Below, piece by piece: positions 13,201 to 23,320 of a stretch of DNA of 64,000 bases. How positions within the stretch are numbered: the first letter of the stretch is position 1; every line of letters begins with the position of its first letter. The notes under the pieces were generated by a model. The model made no database searches and was not told the origin of the DNA. It saw only the letters and a list, made by a program, of their open reading frames with translations. A program made the translations under genes and the position numbers. The DNA is from Siderastrea radians. Lineage: Eukaryota > Cnidaria > Anthozoa > Scleractinia > Rhizangiidae. Where the stretch lies: NCBI GenBank assembly GCA_964017195.1, contig OZ024892.1:5582366-5646365 (forward strand), in the 5' to 3' direction.

Positions 13201-13459
13201 CCCAGCCACAGCTGATATTTACCATTCTCTTGGTGACACACAACGTGTTGCAGGCAACTTTCACTCAGCTCAGCAATCTGCACAGCATGCACTGAACATC
13301 AGACTTAAGCTGTTAGGAGAAGAACACCCAGCCACAGCTGACGTCTACTTTTCCCTTGGTGACATACAGTATGCTATGCAAAACTTTCGCTCTGCTCGTC
13401 AGTTGCATGAGCATGGATGGGAGATAAGAAGAAAAATGTTTGGTAAAGATGAACTTTAG
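10238..13459 (+). CDS. Candidate chimeric gene: NPC2-like signal exon joined to a TPR exon ending in KDEL
   Basis: Proposed model: exon 1 is 10238-10331 (donor G|GTAAGG, phase 1) and exon 2 is 12702-13459 (acceptor TTCTACAG, needing phase 1). Joined they give 852 nt, a complete frame of 283 residues. Exon 1 encodes MDKWLILCVVVLCGLVWSLG plus further hydrophobic residues, so it is a signal peptide or signal anchor. Its DNA resembles NPC2 exon 1 at 26652 (shared ATGG.CAAGT.G.TTATTTTGT.CGTT). Exon 2 encodes six TPR-like units and stops directly after KDEL, the ER-retrieval signal. A LINE with target duplication sits in the intron. If spliced this way the product is an ER-lumenal TPR protein, by analogy with DNAJC3/P58IPK. 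Exon 2 could instead belong to a gene with other 5' exons, or start at 12650. The join is inference. Confidence 0.4.
10495..12468 (+). mobile_element. 5'-truncated LINE (L1/Tx1-like) with 12-bp target-site duplication
   Basis: ACACAACTCAGC occurs at 10495-10506 and again at 12457-12468, directly after a poly(A) run (12442-12455). The body, about 10507-12456, opens in the middle of a reverse transcriptase and ends in an AT-rich 3'UTR, so this is a classic 5'-truncated target-primed insertion. It lies between the NPC2-like signal exon and the TPR exon. Confidence 0.85.
10519..12184 (+). pseudogene. LINE reverse transcriptase C-terminal half, disabled
   Basis: The first segment (10519-10884) reads SQFANDTNLI, the catalytic core motif of LINE reverse transcriptase (normally FADD), then LRLNKEKT and the thumb region. 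It stops in frame; the next segment (10901-11758) is in another frame and continues with KSLGISKLVYS, LWNKKKYKIKR, GGLRMTDFENVIKALRLAW and YGGREFVLKCNY, all characteristic of L1/Tx1-type ORF2. After another stop the same frame resumes at 11837-12184. The first catalytic Asp is replaced by Asn. The N-terminal endonuclease is absent because of 5' truncation. Not functional. Confidence 0.85.
12702..13459 (+). CDS. TPR-repeat exon (kinesin-light-chain/NPHP3-like repeats), C-terminal KDEL
   Basis: Six consecutive units of 42 residues are visible, most starting GEEHPATAD and containing YHSLGDTQRAAGD and SAQHALNIRRKL; the first and last are more divergent. This is the TPR_12-type repeat of kinesin light chain, NPHP3 and the expanded cnidarian TPR families, which bind partner proteins. 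The exon opens after a good acceptor (TTTTTTGTCTTCTACAG, ending at 12701) and ends with a TAG at 13457-13459 right after GKDEL. Unit-to-unit similarity is high at DNA level, suggesting recent internal duplication. The frame is also open back to an ATG at 12650, but that ATG lies in intron-like sequence. Confidence 0.75.
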
Positions 13460-13899
13460 CCAGCATTTACTCGCGATCAGTTAACAGTAGCCACTGAGTG
13501 GAAATTAACTTAGATTGTTTAAAAGTCTACTACCAAACAATGTTTTGAGCCTTAATAGCGTGTCCTTCTGTAGGCGCCAGGATTAATTTTTCTGTGAGAA
13601 AGAACAGTTAAGACGCAGCAATGAGGCGCAAAGCCGCCTCTGGAGCCAGGGTAACCAACTGGACTATATAGTTATGATACAAAGCAAAAAGCATTGCTAT
13701 AGTCTCAGAACTCATAGCCAGTTCTATTAACACTGAGGAGGTGATAAATCATTGCTTTTCAAGGGGCGCCTCATACAAAGCATGAACAGAGTTGACATAA
13801 TTATGTTGAGAGTCATGCCTTAGAGTCAAGACTGCCACTGCTTTTAATTATTTTAGAAAAGTCAAAAATTGATTGATTGATCGATTGATTGACTGATTA

Positions 13900-13932
<33 letters not shown>

Positions 13933-13955
13933 CTGATTATTTGATTGATTGATTA

Positions 13956-13999
<44 letters not shown>

Positions 14000-14659
14000 A
14001 TTGATTGACTCACTGATTGATTTGTTCTGGAACTTTTGGGGTGCAACAGTTGGCCTAAACTATATTTTCTAAGAAGAACTGAGGATATACTCATGAATGG
14101 TAATTTTCTGGCAACTATAATCAATATGCTTAACCCAAGTAAGGTTAGAGTCAATTATTATCCCTTAAAACTTATAGCCACTTATTAAGACGAAGTTTAC
14201 ACCATGTTTTACACCAATTTCAATGTGGCCAACCACTATACACTGTACTTAAACTTTTTTTTACTGTAAACAATGTCAAGAAGTCATATAGCACAGGCTT
14301 CAATCTACATGAAATGCCCACTTATAATCAGTTTTGTTGGTCAAATCATTGACATAAACCACGGACTAAGTTAGACCTCGTTAAAATAACTGGCCCTTAA
14401 GGTTTTCACCCTATCAATGTTTGTGTTTTCAATGTGAATTTGCATTTTTTAACTGCGATGGTCGTCCACATTTCTTACTTCATCTGCAGTTCATAATTAT
14501 GTATGTGATTACAGTGCGGTCCCTGCCTCCTTCACAGGCTTTCAAGGCTGAGCGAGCGAGGATTTGAGGCTGAGTGCGCACGGAGTTTTGGTGCGAGTGG
14601 GCGAATTGGAAGCGAGTGCAGAGCTTACGCGGTGGGCGATTGACTGGGGATGAGGCAGG
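13460..14659. other. Intergenic, contains a GATT microsatellite
   Basis: Apart from the microsatellite at 13869-14021 nothing was recognised. The part around 14540-14640 is purine-rich and GC-richer than its surroundings but has no coding signal. Confidence 0.5.
13869..14021. repeat. (GATT)n microsatellite
   Basis: About 150 bp of GATT units with occasional GACT, TATT and GGTT variants. The long Asn/Gln/Ser-rich frame read on the minus strand is a product of the repeat. Confidence 0.95.
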
Positions 14660-15299
14660 TGGAGTCCCGTTATCTTGAATCCCCTAGGGACCAAGGAAAA
14701 GGTTCAATATAACGGGGGCTCGACTGAGATAACAAAGTTGGTGTCCAATTTCATTCTTTTTTAATCTGTACTAAAATATATAATGCCGATACACTTTATT
14801 TAAAATAAAACTAATTTGACACATATCGTCCTTGCATGTTTGGACAGCGACCAATTTTTTCAACGATATAGTAATACAATACCACTTTGCCATTGGGTGT
14901 CATAAAAGAAACAAAAATTAAAATGTTATTCCAAAATTGTTCATGTGTTGTCAGACAATCCGAAATCAAGGCACCTTTTGATTTGCCATCCTAAGTTCAT
15001 TGGCGAGGGCGACCAGCAAAGAAATTTTTGTTTTACACACCTTGTCTCACGTCACTTCTGTCAGTTTTGAGATGTCAGTCCTCTCTTCGATGTTGCTTCG
15101 AGATATCGGCTGTATAAATGTGGGAAAATTTTATCGGAGGAGGGAGCAAATTTGGCTTGAGTCAACTGGGTCTTCGAGATACCTGAGGTTCGAGATATCC
15201 AGGGTACAATAACAGTGTTATACTAAAACGAATGCTTGGGGCCTGGCCTCAAGTTCGAGATAACGGGAAGTTCGAGATATCCGGACTAACGGGACTCCA
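14660..15299. mobile_element. Non-autonomous TIR element, TGGAGTCCCGTTA ends
   Basis: TGGAGTCCCGTTA at 14660-14672 is matched by its exact reverse complement TAACGGGACTCCA at 15287-15299. Subterminal sequence on both sides carries GAGATA/TTCGAGATA motifs. A related motif run (TTCGAGATAACCGAG) occurs at 62010-62030. Size is 640 bp, with no transposase seen. Confidence 0.7.
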
Positions 15300-15318
15300 A
15301 TGTAATTCCTTTGTTCAT

Positions 15319-15508
15319 TCAGGGTCCCAAAGGGGTTTAGGGCTCCAGCCCAAAAACTGCAGGGCTCCAGGGCTCCACAACGGAAAATTCGGGGCTCTGG
15401 GACTCCATCATTTCGGCTCCATTTAGCCATTATCAGCGTTTTTGTTTGGGCTCCAACTCAAGGAAGGCTTCAGGCTCTGGGCTCCAAAGACCCCCCTTTG
15501 GGACCCTG
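15319..15508. repeat. Small foldback element with GGGCTCCAG repeats
   Basis: AGGGTCCCAAAGGGG (15321-15335) is inverted at 15493-15507, and GTTCAT flanks both sides. The interior is made of repeated GGGCTCCAG/GGGACTCC words. Confidence 0.6.
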
Positions 15509-15837
15509 GTTCATAGATGCGTGTAGAAATCGTATATATACTCAGCTTCCTCGTCCTTACGAGTGTATGAGTGTGAGTCTCGATCAATGAACTTACGTCG
15601 TGATTAGCGCGCCCCAAAACGGCGGAGGTCTGGGTACGGGCTAGTCGTATATCCCTGTCATGCTCTTTGATCCTCTCCTGCACAGATATTACTGTTTCCC
15701 CAATAAAATGAAGTCCTTTCAGCATTTACAGGAATGTTGTAGACCACCCCATCTAGTTTAAATGTGTGTCGTGTCGGACTTGAAGACGGCGCGAATGCCT
15801 TGCTGTTGTAGGAGGGTCTCAATGGGGTGATGGCTTT

Positions 15838-15925
15838 TACGGTTAACGGTTAAAATTTTGGTCTTTTTACGGCTAACGGTTAAAATTTTGGCCATTTTAC
15901 GGCTAACGGTTAATTTCTTTCCGTT
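15838..15925 (+). repeat. Left subterminal array of ACGGYTAACGGTTAA units
   Basis: Three units of about 28 bp, each TTTTACGGYTAACGGTTAA followed by AATTTTGG, lie just inside the left end of the TIR element. Such subterminal repeats are often transposase binding sites (family knowledge), but the orientation relative to the other end is direct rather than inverted. Confidence 0.7.
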
Positions 15926-16162
15926 ACGGTTAACAGAAATGTTAAAAATTAATTTCCATTGTTTTAAAAAGTTAATAATTAATTTTTATTATTGTAAAAC
16001 ACATTAACGACCGGTCGTTTACTTCCTAGGTCAATTCCGGGATAATAAATTTATAAACAAAGTAATTATGGTGTTATAAGGGATTGTAATGGACATAAAT
16101 AGCATACTATGCGTTAAAAGAAGAAATGTTGAATCAGTCGTGATTACTCAGAAAAAATCTGA

Positions 16163-16237
16163 GTCCTCCCAACGGGAGTCGAACCCATGACCTTCCAGAT
16201 GCCAGTTGGATGCTCTATCCACTGAGCTATGGGGGAC
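16163..16237 (-). tRNA. tRNA-like sequence (SINE head), GGC anticodon position, probably not a working tRNA gene
   Basis: The 75-nt unit has an A box (TAGCTCAGTGGATAGAGC), a B box (GGGTTCGACTCC), a seven-base acceptor stem GTCCCCC paired with GGGAGGAC with one mismatch, and an anticodon loop CTGGCAT placing GGC at the anticodon. Repetition inside a palindrome, and a shared tail, point to a SINE rather than a gene. Confidence 0.5.
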
Positions 16238-16637
16238 TCGTGGTGAGCGAGGCCATATAACTAGGTTCATATGTGACATAGGCCTGCTTACTGCTGGCTC
16301 GTAACGTCAAATGATAAATGTAAATATGATAATGGAGTGACGACTGTGAGAAATGTGTTAAAAGAAGAAATGTTGAATCAGTCGTGATTACTCATATTTA
16401 CATTTATCATATAACTAGGTTCATATGTGACATAGGCCACCTTACTGCAGGCTCGTAACGTCAAATGATTAATGTAAATATGAGTAATCATGACTGCTTC
16501 AACATTTCTTCTTTTAACACATTTCTCACAGTCGTCACTCCGTTATCATATTTACATTTATCATTTGACGTTACGAGCCTGCAGTAAGCAGGCCTATGTC
16601 ACATATGAACCTAGTTATATGGCCTCGCTCACCACGA

Positions 16638-16712
16638 GTCCCCCATAGCTCAGTGGTTAGAGCATCCAACTGGCATCTGGAAGGTCATGGGTTCGACTCC
16701 CGTTGGGAGGAC
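16638..16712 (+). tRNA. tRNA-like sequence (SINE head), right arm copy
   Basis: Same 75-nt cloverleaf-like unit as at 16163-16237 but on the plus strand, differing at one D-loop base. It is followed by the tail GGACTCAGATTTTTTC. Confidence 0.5.
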
Positions 16713-16812
16713 TCAGATTTTTTCGGAGTAATCACGACTGATTTAACATTTCTTCTTTTAACACATTTCTCACAGTCGTCACTCCATTATCATATGGCCT
16801 CGCTCACCACGA

Positions 16813-16891
16813 GTCCCCCATAGCTCAGTGGTTAGAGCATCCAACTGACTGGCATCTGGAAGGTCATGGGTTCGACTCCCATTGGGAGGAC
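16813..16891 (+). tRNA. tRNA-like sequence, third copy with 4-bp insertion
   Basis: Same unit, but the anticodon arm reads CCAACTGACTGGCATCTGG with an extra CTGA/ACTG, which breaks the anticodon stem. This is a pseudo-tRNA. Confidence 0.6.
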
Positions 16892-17820
16892 TCAGATTTT
16901 TTCTGAGTAATCACGACTGATTCAACATTTCTTTTAACACATTTCTCACAGTCGTCACCCCATTATCATATATAGCATACTACTACAGTAGTAATATTAC
17001 TATACCTATAGAAATATAATGTATATGATACAGCATGTACGGCCGCAGTAAACAAGGAACGACGATGCCATACAAATAACCTGCATCAATAGCTTATTTA
17101 ATTGTATGAGATATATGCTAAATAGCAACCTTGCTAGCTGGCTTACAACGCATCAACAACATTCACGACGTTACTTCACTTATTTTTTTGCGCTCAGACA
17201 TCAAACCGTGCCCACACCTTGACTTGTCTTCCAGACCTTGTTAAGATTGGCTTACTAATGATCAGTTCCTCTGAAGCATTCCAGCGTATTTTTCCCATTC
17301 CATTTATAAAGTCATTTTATATTGTCAGTCACTGCACACACCGTATGACATTGCACAGTCCAACTGCCATACCTCGTGCTACCAATTGCAAGGTCAAATC
17401 GTCGTTTCGCTGCAGTTTCTTCTAGTTTCCACAAATTATGAATTACATTATGCTCTACGCAAAACAAGCACTAGCATAACTGACGAATTTTACAGTTGTT
17501 TGCTAAATTTGTGTCAAAAGCAGTAAAGAACAGCAAAAAGCCTGAAAAGCCTCTGTGTCCTTGTTTAATTTGAACTTTGTACTGTATTAAAATGGTAAGC
17601 GAACTGGACAGATCGGCGGTGGACAGTTAATATAAGCGGAGCTTATCCACCCAAAAAATTTTATCCACTCTTTGAATGACCGGGACCTGGACGTTTTAAA
17701 CGTTTAAATATTACATGCACTGGTAGACCCAGTACACTGCCTGGCAGCATGCATGTGCAGTAGCGTCAAAATAGAAAACGTATAAACTTTAGCATTGAAT
17801 TAACTACTTACACTACTTAC

Positions 17821-18127
17821 CGTTCAGCTCGCTTTCACCATCTGAGTCAAGCAACAAGGGTAATTCCAGGTTGAGCTGCTGTTGGGTTGATATAGAGTAA
17901 TTTTCCGTTTTCCCGCTAATTTTCACAAGGCGGTAGAGTTTCAGGTCAAATGACCCTAACCCGAACTTCTTGGCTTGATCGTTAAGACCGAGAAAATCGA
18001 TGAGATTTTTTTTAAATGCTGAAATAGAGCGGTGTTCTTCTCCGATTTTAATTCTTGCCTTATATCTTTCAATTGGCTTCTCCTCCCCAGCTCGATATAA
18101 ACTAATTACGCCTTTCAAGACAGCCAT
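17821..18127 (-). CDS. Unrecognised first coding exon inside the TIR element
   Basis: From ATG 18125-18127 (context GTGATGG) an open frame of 102 codons plus one base runs to a strong donor (AACG|GTAAGT, exon end 17821, phase 1). The product starts MAVLKGVISLYRAGEEKP and is charged, with KARIKIGEEHRS, KKNLIDFLGL and an acidic end LLLDSDGESEL. No signal peptide and no motif I recognise. No convincing second exon was found before the left end of the element; a weak candidate lies near 17375-17425. It could be the N-terminus of a transposon protein or a host exon captured by the element. Function unknown. Confidence 0.45.
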
Positions 18128-18240
18128 CACTCACACACTGAATGAAGAAACTGAAGATCCTAAAAATAGTTTCAACAAAGAGCTGTCTGTCAACTCAATC
18201 CATCAATCCACGCGCGCAAAGTAGACACTTCCGGTTCGAC
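18128..18240 (-). promoter_or_regulatory. Candidate promoter of the exon at 17821-18127
   Basis: Upstream of the ATG on the minus strand lies ACCGGAAGT (plus-strand positions 18227-18235), a consensus ETS-factor site common in animal TATA-less promoters, next to CpG-containing sequence. Only motif-level evidence. Confidence 0.3.
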
Positions 18241-18355
18241 TCTGCCGGACCTGAGCCAAATGTTTGTTTTCGTAACCGCATTAGCCACAAGACAAGACAC
18301 ATAAAGCCTAAGTTTTTGACACTTTCAAAATGACAAATCGAAGATAAGAAAAACT

Positions 18356-18448
18356 TTACGGTTAACTTTTTTTGCGACTAACGGTTAAAATTTTGCAATT
18401 TTTACGCCTAACGGCTAAATTTTTAGCCGTTTTACGGCTAACGGTTAA
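18356..18448 (+). repeat. Right subterminal array of ACGGYTAACGGTTAA units
   Basis: Units of TTTTACGGCTAACGGTTAA and degenerate forms repeat just inside the right TIR, in the same orientation as the left array at 15838-15925. Confidence 0.7.
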
Positions 18449-19554
18449 CCCCATTGAGACCCTCTTGTAGGCAGCTTCGAAGAGGTCAGGACACGTCTTT
18501 GACATACGGTAAACCCGCGGTGGACTCTGTTGCAGAGTTTTGTCGACTTTTTTCAAGAGGTTGCTTCTTCGATCACATTTTTTAGCGGGGTTGTCAAAGT
18601 TCTGAACATATCTTGGAATAAGAAGATTTCAAGCTAGTTCAAGCTTGAAAAATAATTGTTGGAACCAATAGTCAAGTTGGCAGTGCTGTTTATTGCTGTC
18701 GTCTAGTTGTGGTTAGATCACCACAAGGAGTTTTTTCCTGCAAGCGAGTGCCTCTTTTGACTTTTCACTGAAATAGAAGTTCAGAATTTGACCGGTTTCA
18801 GAGTGCGTACTTCCAACCCCGTTTGCAACAGAATAGAAAACCAGCCGACACAATGCCCTAAAGTTATATATCTTATTTATCCTTTCCGTTCCTATGGAGT
18901 CCACACTTGGGGCCTTACTAATTCTACCCAGTCCTGAAACAGGAAAATATATTTTTAAAGAAAAAACTGCTTGGAATCATGACTTTCTCTCCGATATCTC
19001 TGATCCTAAATCACATCATTGAACCACTATTCAAGGTCCTCTTTTTACTGAAACTCCCAGGTATTCATCTCTTCGTGAGACTTCATGTCCTTTGCTTCGT
19101 TTATCAGTGGACTCATGCCTTGTTTCCTTCGGTGCTTTGAAGTCCAACTAATCCAATGTGTCAAAGTCCAACTAATTCACAAATACCGTATGGTCAAGGA
19201 TCAAGGTTCACTGAACGTTTTACAACAGGAGTGCATTTGACGGTAGCCTGTGTACAGAGAGGAGAGCGGGTTATTGATGACATTTGTCTGCAAAAAGAAA
19301 CGAACGCTAATTTCTCGCGTCAAGCTGATTCCTGTTGCAATGAAAATTTTACTGTTAGCTGTTGCCAAGAGAGTATAATAATCTCTTCTCGTTAATGTTA
19401 AATGTTATGCAGATACCCCCCCCCCCCCAAACTAGCTCCCGCTGTGAGCGCTTATGCCTTTTCTCGCTCGCTGATTAGTTTAGGGACCGCGCGAGGGGTG
19501 GGCTGAGGGGGCTAAGGCCCCCTCCCCCCTCCCCCCCCCCACTTTTTGGCGCCA

Positions 19555-19604
19555 TAAAAAAAAATAATAATAATAATAATAGTAATAATAATAATAATAA
19601 TAAT
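19555..19604. repeat. (AAT)n microsatellite
   Basis: About 50 bp of AAT/ATA trinucleotides with one AGT interruption, preceded by C- and A-rich runs. Confidence 0.9.
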
Positions 19605-20914
19605 GAGGAAGTTGGAAAATTCATTAGTGAGTGATTAGTTTTGGGGTTAACAAGTACTAAGTTTTCCCCAGTTAGATCTAATTTTCATATGGGCCAAACA
19701 AAAATGGAATATAAACGGAATACTCTACAAGAGTTCAAATCGCCTTGCTATCATTTGGCTTCCGACTAGCTGAAAATAAATCTAGGGACTCTATGTTGAA
19801 GAGTTTGAAATTGCTCACATCCTAATTACAATCGACGGAAGTTGAAAACTAGCTCTAGTGAACTCTAGTGAACTCTCGTTGACCGTCTTTCTGCTCCTAA
19901 AGAGTTCAGAACTTTAGAATTATATATATGATTTCATATATTAATGTTCAGTTCAGAACTTTGTCGACTCTCTTCCTTGTCTGGTCCCTGTAGTTTTGCC
20001 TTCTTTCCTTCTAACCACCGAAACCGCCAATGCACACTGTAATACAAACCAAAATATAATCTGCCGCAGGAATCTGACTCGGCGCATGCTTTTTTTTTTC
20101 TTTTTGTTTCTTTTTCTTTTTTTTCTTATCACAGTTTTGAACTTTGAAAAAGAAGCCAGGGAAAAGTATAAAAAATCTTGATTCTCTTACTTGTTCAGCT
20201 GTTTTTGATTGTAATCAGGCAATGGATATCACTTCCTTTAGTAAAGACTTTTAATCAACAAACAAAACTTATCAAAACAACAACAGGTTCTTGCAGGCTG
20301 TATTTACTGAGCTCTTTTGGTCTTTTTGCCCAGGTCAGCCAGGTCGTCAAACACAATGAAAGAAATATTCCTTTTGTTTATTTTCTTTGTTCAGGCACGA
20401 ATCTACTATTCCTGTTCGGAAAAGAACAATGCTGGTGTCAATCCAATGTTTAGAGTGTAAATTCGGTAGTGTTATAGCTGCATTGTTTGTCGACTCGTGC
20501 GATAAAAATGCTTCATTTCGGTTTAATTAGCTGAAAGCTGTGTTTTGTCTCTCCACTCTTTCTTCGCGCGGTGAGCCGATTCCAAGCAATATATAACTGA
20601 TTTATCCTGGCTGTTCATTCAATTTTCGCTGATTGTTTTGCAACTCTCTTACGCCACTTCGTGGGTCAGCTGACCAGGAGGCGGGGGGGGGGGAGAGTTT
20701 TATTTGGAATTTTCGGTGGACTGCTGCCTGCTTTGTTCTCGAAGCACAGATCAAATTATTCAATATACTGATAATTATTATTTTGCCCCCATCTCCCCTT
20801 ACTACGTGTATGCCATCTTTACATGTGTGAAACATGAATAATACAACCACTTTTGTTGTCAGTTCTATTTAATAATTTAGATGAAAATCACTTTAGACCA
20901 TTGGCCCGAGTTCA

Positions 20915-21291
20915 GCCAACCAGCCGGGGGAGGGGATAGTCCTCGCAACAGTTTGTCGCAATACATGCATTTTCCAATACCCGTTTTCCCCACCGTTTAC
21001 AGATCTCTCCTCTACAATCCATACCCATTGTCAGACCTGAAGATCAAAATGGTCAAAATCACTACCCATTTTCAGACATTTACTAGACCAAAATGGTAAC
21101 AAAAATCCATTCTCATTTCAGGCCAAAACGACTAAAACGGCTCAAAAACCATACTTCCAAGGGAAGGGTCCCCTGTTAGCGAACAGTATAGTGTGAAAAT
21201 GGCCTGGCATGTCAAAATCTATACCCCGTTTAGTACCAAAATACCCCTTTCCGCAATTTCTCTCCTCCCCCCCCCCCCCCCCCCCCCCCCC
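20915..21291. repeat. Element fragment related to 5700-6050, ending in a 25-base C tract
   Basis: Units containing CCCATTTTCAGACMT and CCATTCTCATTTCAGGCC correspond in inverted form to the units at 5825-5935. The block ends in an uninterrupted run of C at 21267-21291. Confidence 0.5.
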
Positions 21292-23320
21292 ACAGCCAGA
21301 TGTAGAGATGTGACTGCACGCTCGCTCTAACTGAATCACACCACATCATAGATATCATACGTCCAGGCGGTGTGCGTCACGGCCCACAAAGGGTCATGGG
21401 TAAAAATATAACTGATGTCCATTTCACTCTAGACACGATAGAGTAAACATCTCACGAGAGACCTTACAATGGCGGTAAAATGAGAATTAAGACTCTGTTT
21501 CCCGTTTTGAAAAGAATAACTGAGGACACGAATGTAGATTGTTTTGACTGGTTAATTTTTTGGTTACATGGACCAGGTGAATACGTTTTTTCACGATTCG
21601 GAGTCGATCGAATGTGCAAACGTGCAGACTACTATGTAAATAAGAACTGAAACCAGTTCGTTTCTCGGAAAGTTTTTCGTATTTGTTTGGCACTTTGACT
21701 AGATCAGCGGTAAAAGAGATCCACGACACTTAGTTTGCTGGTATCGTTCACGGACTTACGCTACCGGGAAAGATTAGAGAGCGCGGACAACGAGCAAGGT
21801 GAGAAAGCCGGCTGACGTACGCGTGTGATTACGATTTTTCACAAACATGGAAATCAGATCTTCCTTCAGGCAAAGAAAGCAACACAAGGAAATAGCCTAA
21901 CAACTTGCTGAAAATGTCTTAGACAAAACATTACTTGTGGTAGTCGTCCTGGAAATTCAAGTCTTTCCTGATAACAGCCATTCAAAGGGATTCCCCAAGT
22001 TTGCTGATGTGAGCTCACGGCCACACAAAAATAAAAACTTTGTTGTCTTAATAACATCATTAATTTTATGCTCTTGTCCTTGGTTTTACAAAAGGTTTGT
22101 ACTTCATCAACCATGTTTTATTTTCTCTTATATCAAACACGGCACATTAGTTTTCTCAACCTTGCTATAAGACTAGTAGTGTTGCTGATCCCAAGGCAGA
22201 GTCATACTTCCATGTATATGTATACTCCTCTGCTTCCTATTTTAACAAGTTACTATAAACCTACATTCCTACAGTCACTGATTATAAAAAAAAATTGATA
22301 CCGATGTTGTTCATCGACCTTCATGTCTGCTTAAAGAGAGGTGTTTCCTTTTACTGAAAATATGTGAAAATAATTTGGTCCAAAGGTTTCACTGTAAAAG
22401 ATTGCATCCAAGCAAATAATAGAAAAACATTTTCTATGTTTGCATAGCCTGATATAAACACGAGAATGGTTGGGAGAATTCAAGAGTTATGCAAACCCTT
22501 GAGGGTTTTCAGGGAGTGCCCAGCCTGGGTTGTGTATAGACTTTTGAGAATCCCCCCCCCCCCCCACTTGAGTGTTTGCTGTATATCAGGCCATCCAAAC
22601 ACAGGAAAAGTTTTTCCTTGCTTTATTCAACTGTGTTCACACACTTGCATTCAAACACACATCTCAGCCACTCAGAGTGCAAGTTGTATCTTAGTTATTT
22701 TAAAAAATAAAATGTATTTCTCTGTCTTGTCTGTACCAAGTCAGTTGAAAAGTATGGAACATTTGAGTGGATTGCTCCTTCACGTGGACATGTGTAGGCT
22801 GGATAGTAAATAATTTTAACAATATTATCTGATCTGGTAATTGAAACATCACATATTTGACAGTGTGTACTATCAGAGCTCAGGGATAATTTTTACCTCT
22901 AGGAATACCTTGCCCGCAAAGCCAGCGCTCTTGCTGAAGTTTGATGAGAAGAAATTTATAGCAAAGCCAGGAGCTTACAGCTTTGCCATGAATTTTTTTT
23001 TTACCACACTCCAGTAATACCACAAAAGACACACACAAGCTGGGAATGCTGACGGCTCCAGAAATACAGGGAAGGATTGTTGAGAAAGCCCTTCATATGT
23101 GACAGCTTCAATTGTTACTTCACTTTCAGATCACTTCAAATTTCCTTTTAATCCCTGAGGACACTTTGTGATGGCTATCATGATAATTGCTTCTAAAATA
23201 TCTCACTGACCCGTGTTTCTGGACATATCTGAAAGCTAGATAGTTACCCCAGACCTGTATGTGAACATTTTAAAGATAAAGTAGTATGGCCAAAGCTCCA
23301 ACCAGAACCTGATAATGACC

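Larger units (their letters stand above)
16113..16762. repeat. Large palindrome with a tRNA-like unit in each arm
   Basis: The left arm (about 16113-16393) and right arm (about 16486-16762) are near-perfect reverse complements of about 280 bp, separated by about 92 bp that itself repeats arm sequence (CATATAACTAGGTTCATATG). Each arm contains the tRNA-like sequence and its tail AACATTTCTTCTTTTAAC. A third partial copy follows to about 16970. It looks like head-to-head SINE or foldback copies. Confidence 0.8.
15812..18464. mobile_element. TIR DNA element (2653 bp) carrying a coding exon
   Basis: GAGGGTCTCAATGGGG at 15812-15827 is matched by its exact reverse complement at 18449-18464, and TTGTAG stands directly outside both ends (15806-15811 and 18465-18470), consistent with a 6-bp target duplication. 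Just inside each end is an array of TTTTACGGCTAACGGTTAA words in the same orientation. The element interrupts a Penelope-like relic. Caution: the sequence near the left TIR also reads on smoothly into that relic (IETLLQQQ), so part of the TIR could be target sequence copied in inverted form. Confidence 0.6.
15590..18640 (-). pseudogene. Penelope-like element relic (GIY-YIG), split by a 2.65-kb insertion
   Basis: Read on the minus strand, 18640-18465 gives KKVDKTLQQSPPRV and CPDLFEAAYK. After the inserted element, 15811-15590 gives LLQQQGIRAVFKSDTT, then in a shifted frame HFIGETVISVQERIKEHDRD and LARTQTSAV. The last part matches the GIY-YIG endonuclease domain of Penelope-like retroelements (YIGET....R..EH), although the GIY tyrosine is replaced by F. 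The frame has stops and shifts. Assignment rests on motif recall, not on a search. Confidence 0.55.
18641..23320. other. Intergenic, no gene seen
   Basis: Contains simple repeats and transposon scraps only: a trinucleotide microsatellite (19555-19604), a pyrimidine-rich stretch at 20090-20130 and the element fragment at 20915-21291. The part at 21340-21430 shares GCGGTGTGCGTCACG in inverted form with 26468-26485 upstream of NPC2 gene 1, which may mark another old copy of that upstream region. Confidence 0.5.

Noticed and set aside
13897..14154. Asn/Gln/Ser-rich minus-strand frame
   Set aside because: Produced by the (GATT)n microsatellite.
16163..16891. Three working tRNA genes
   Set aside because: The units sit in a palindromic repeat with shared SINE-like tails, one has a broken anticodon stem, and the acceptor stem is not typical of tRNA-Ala.
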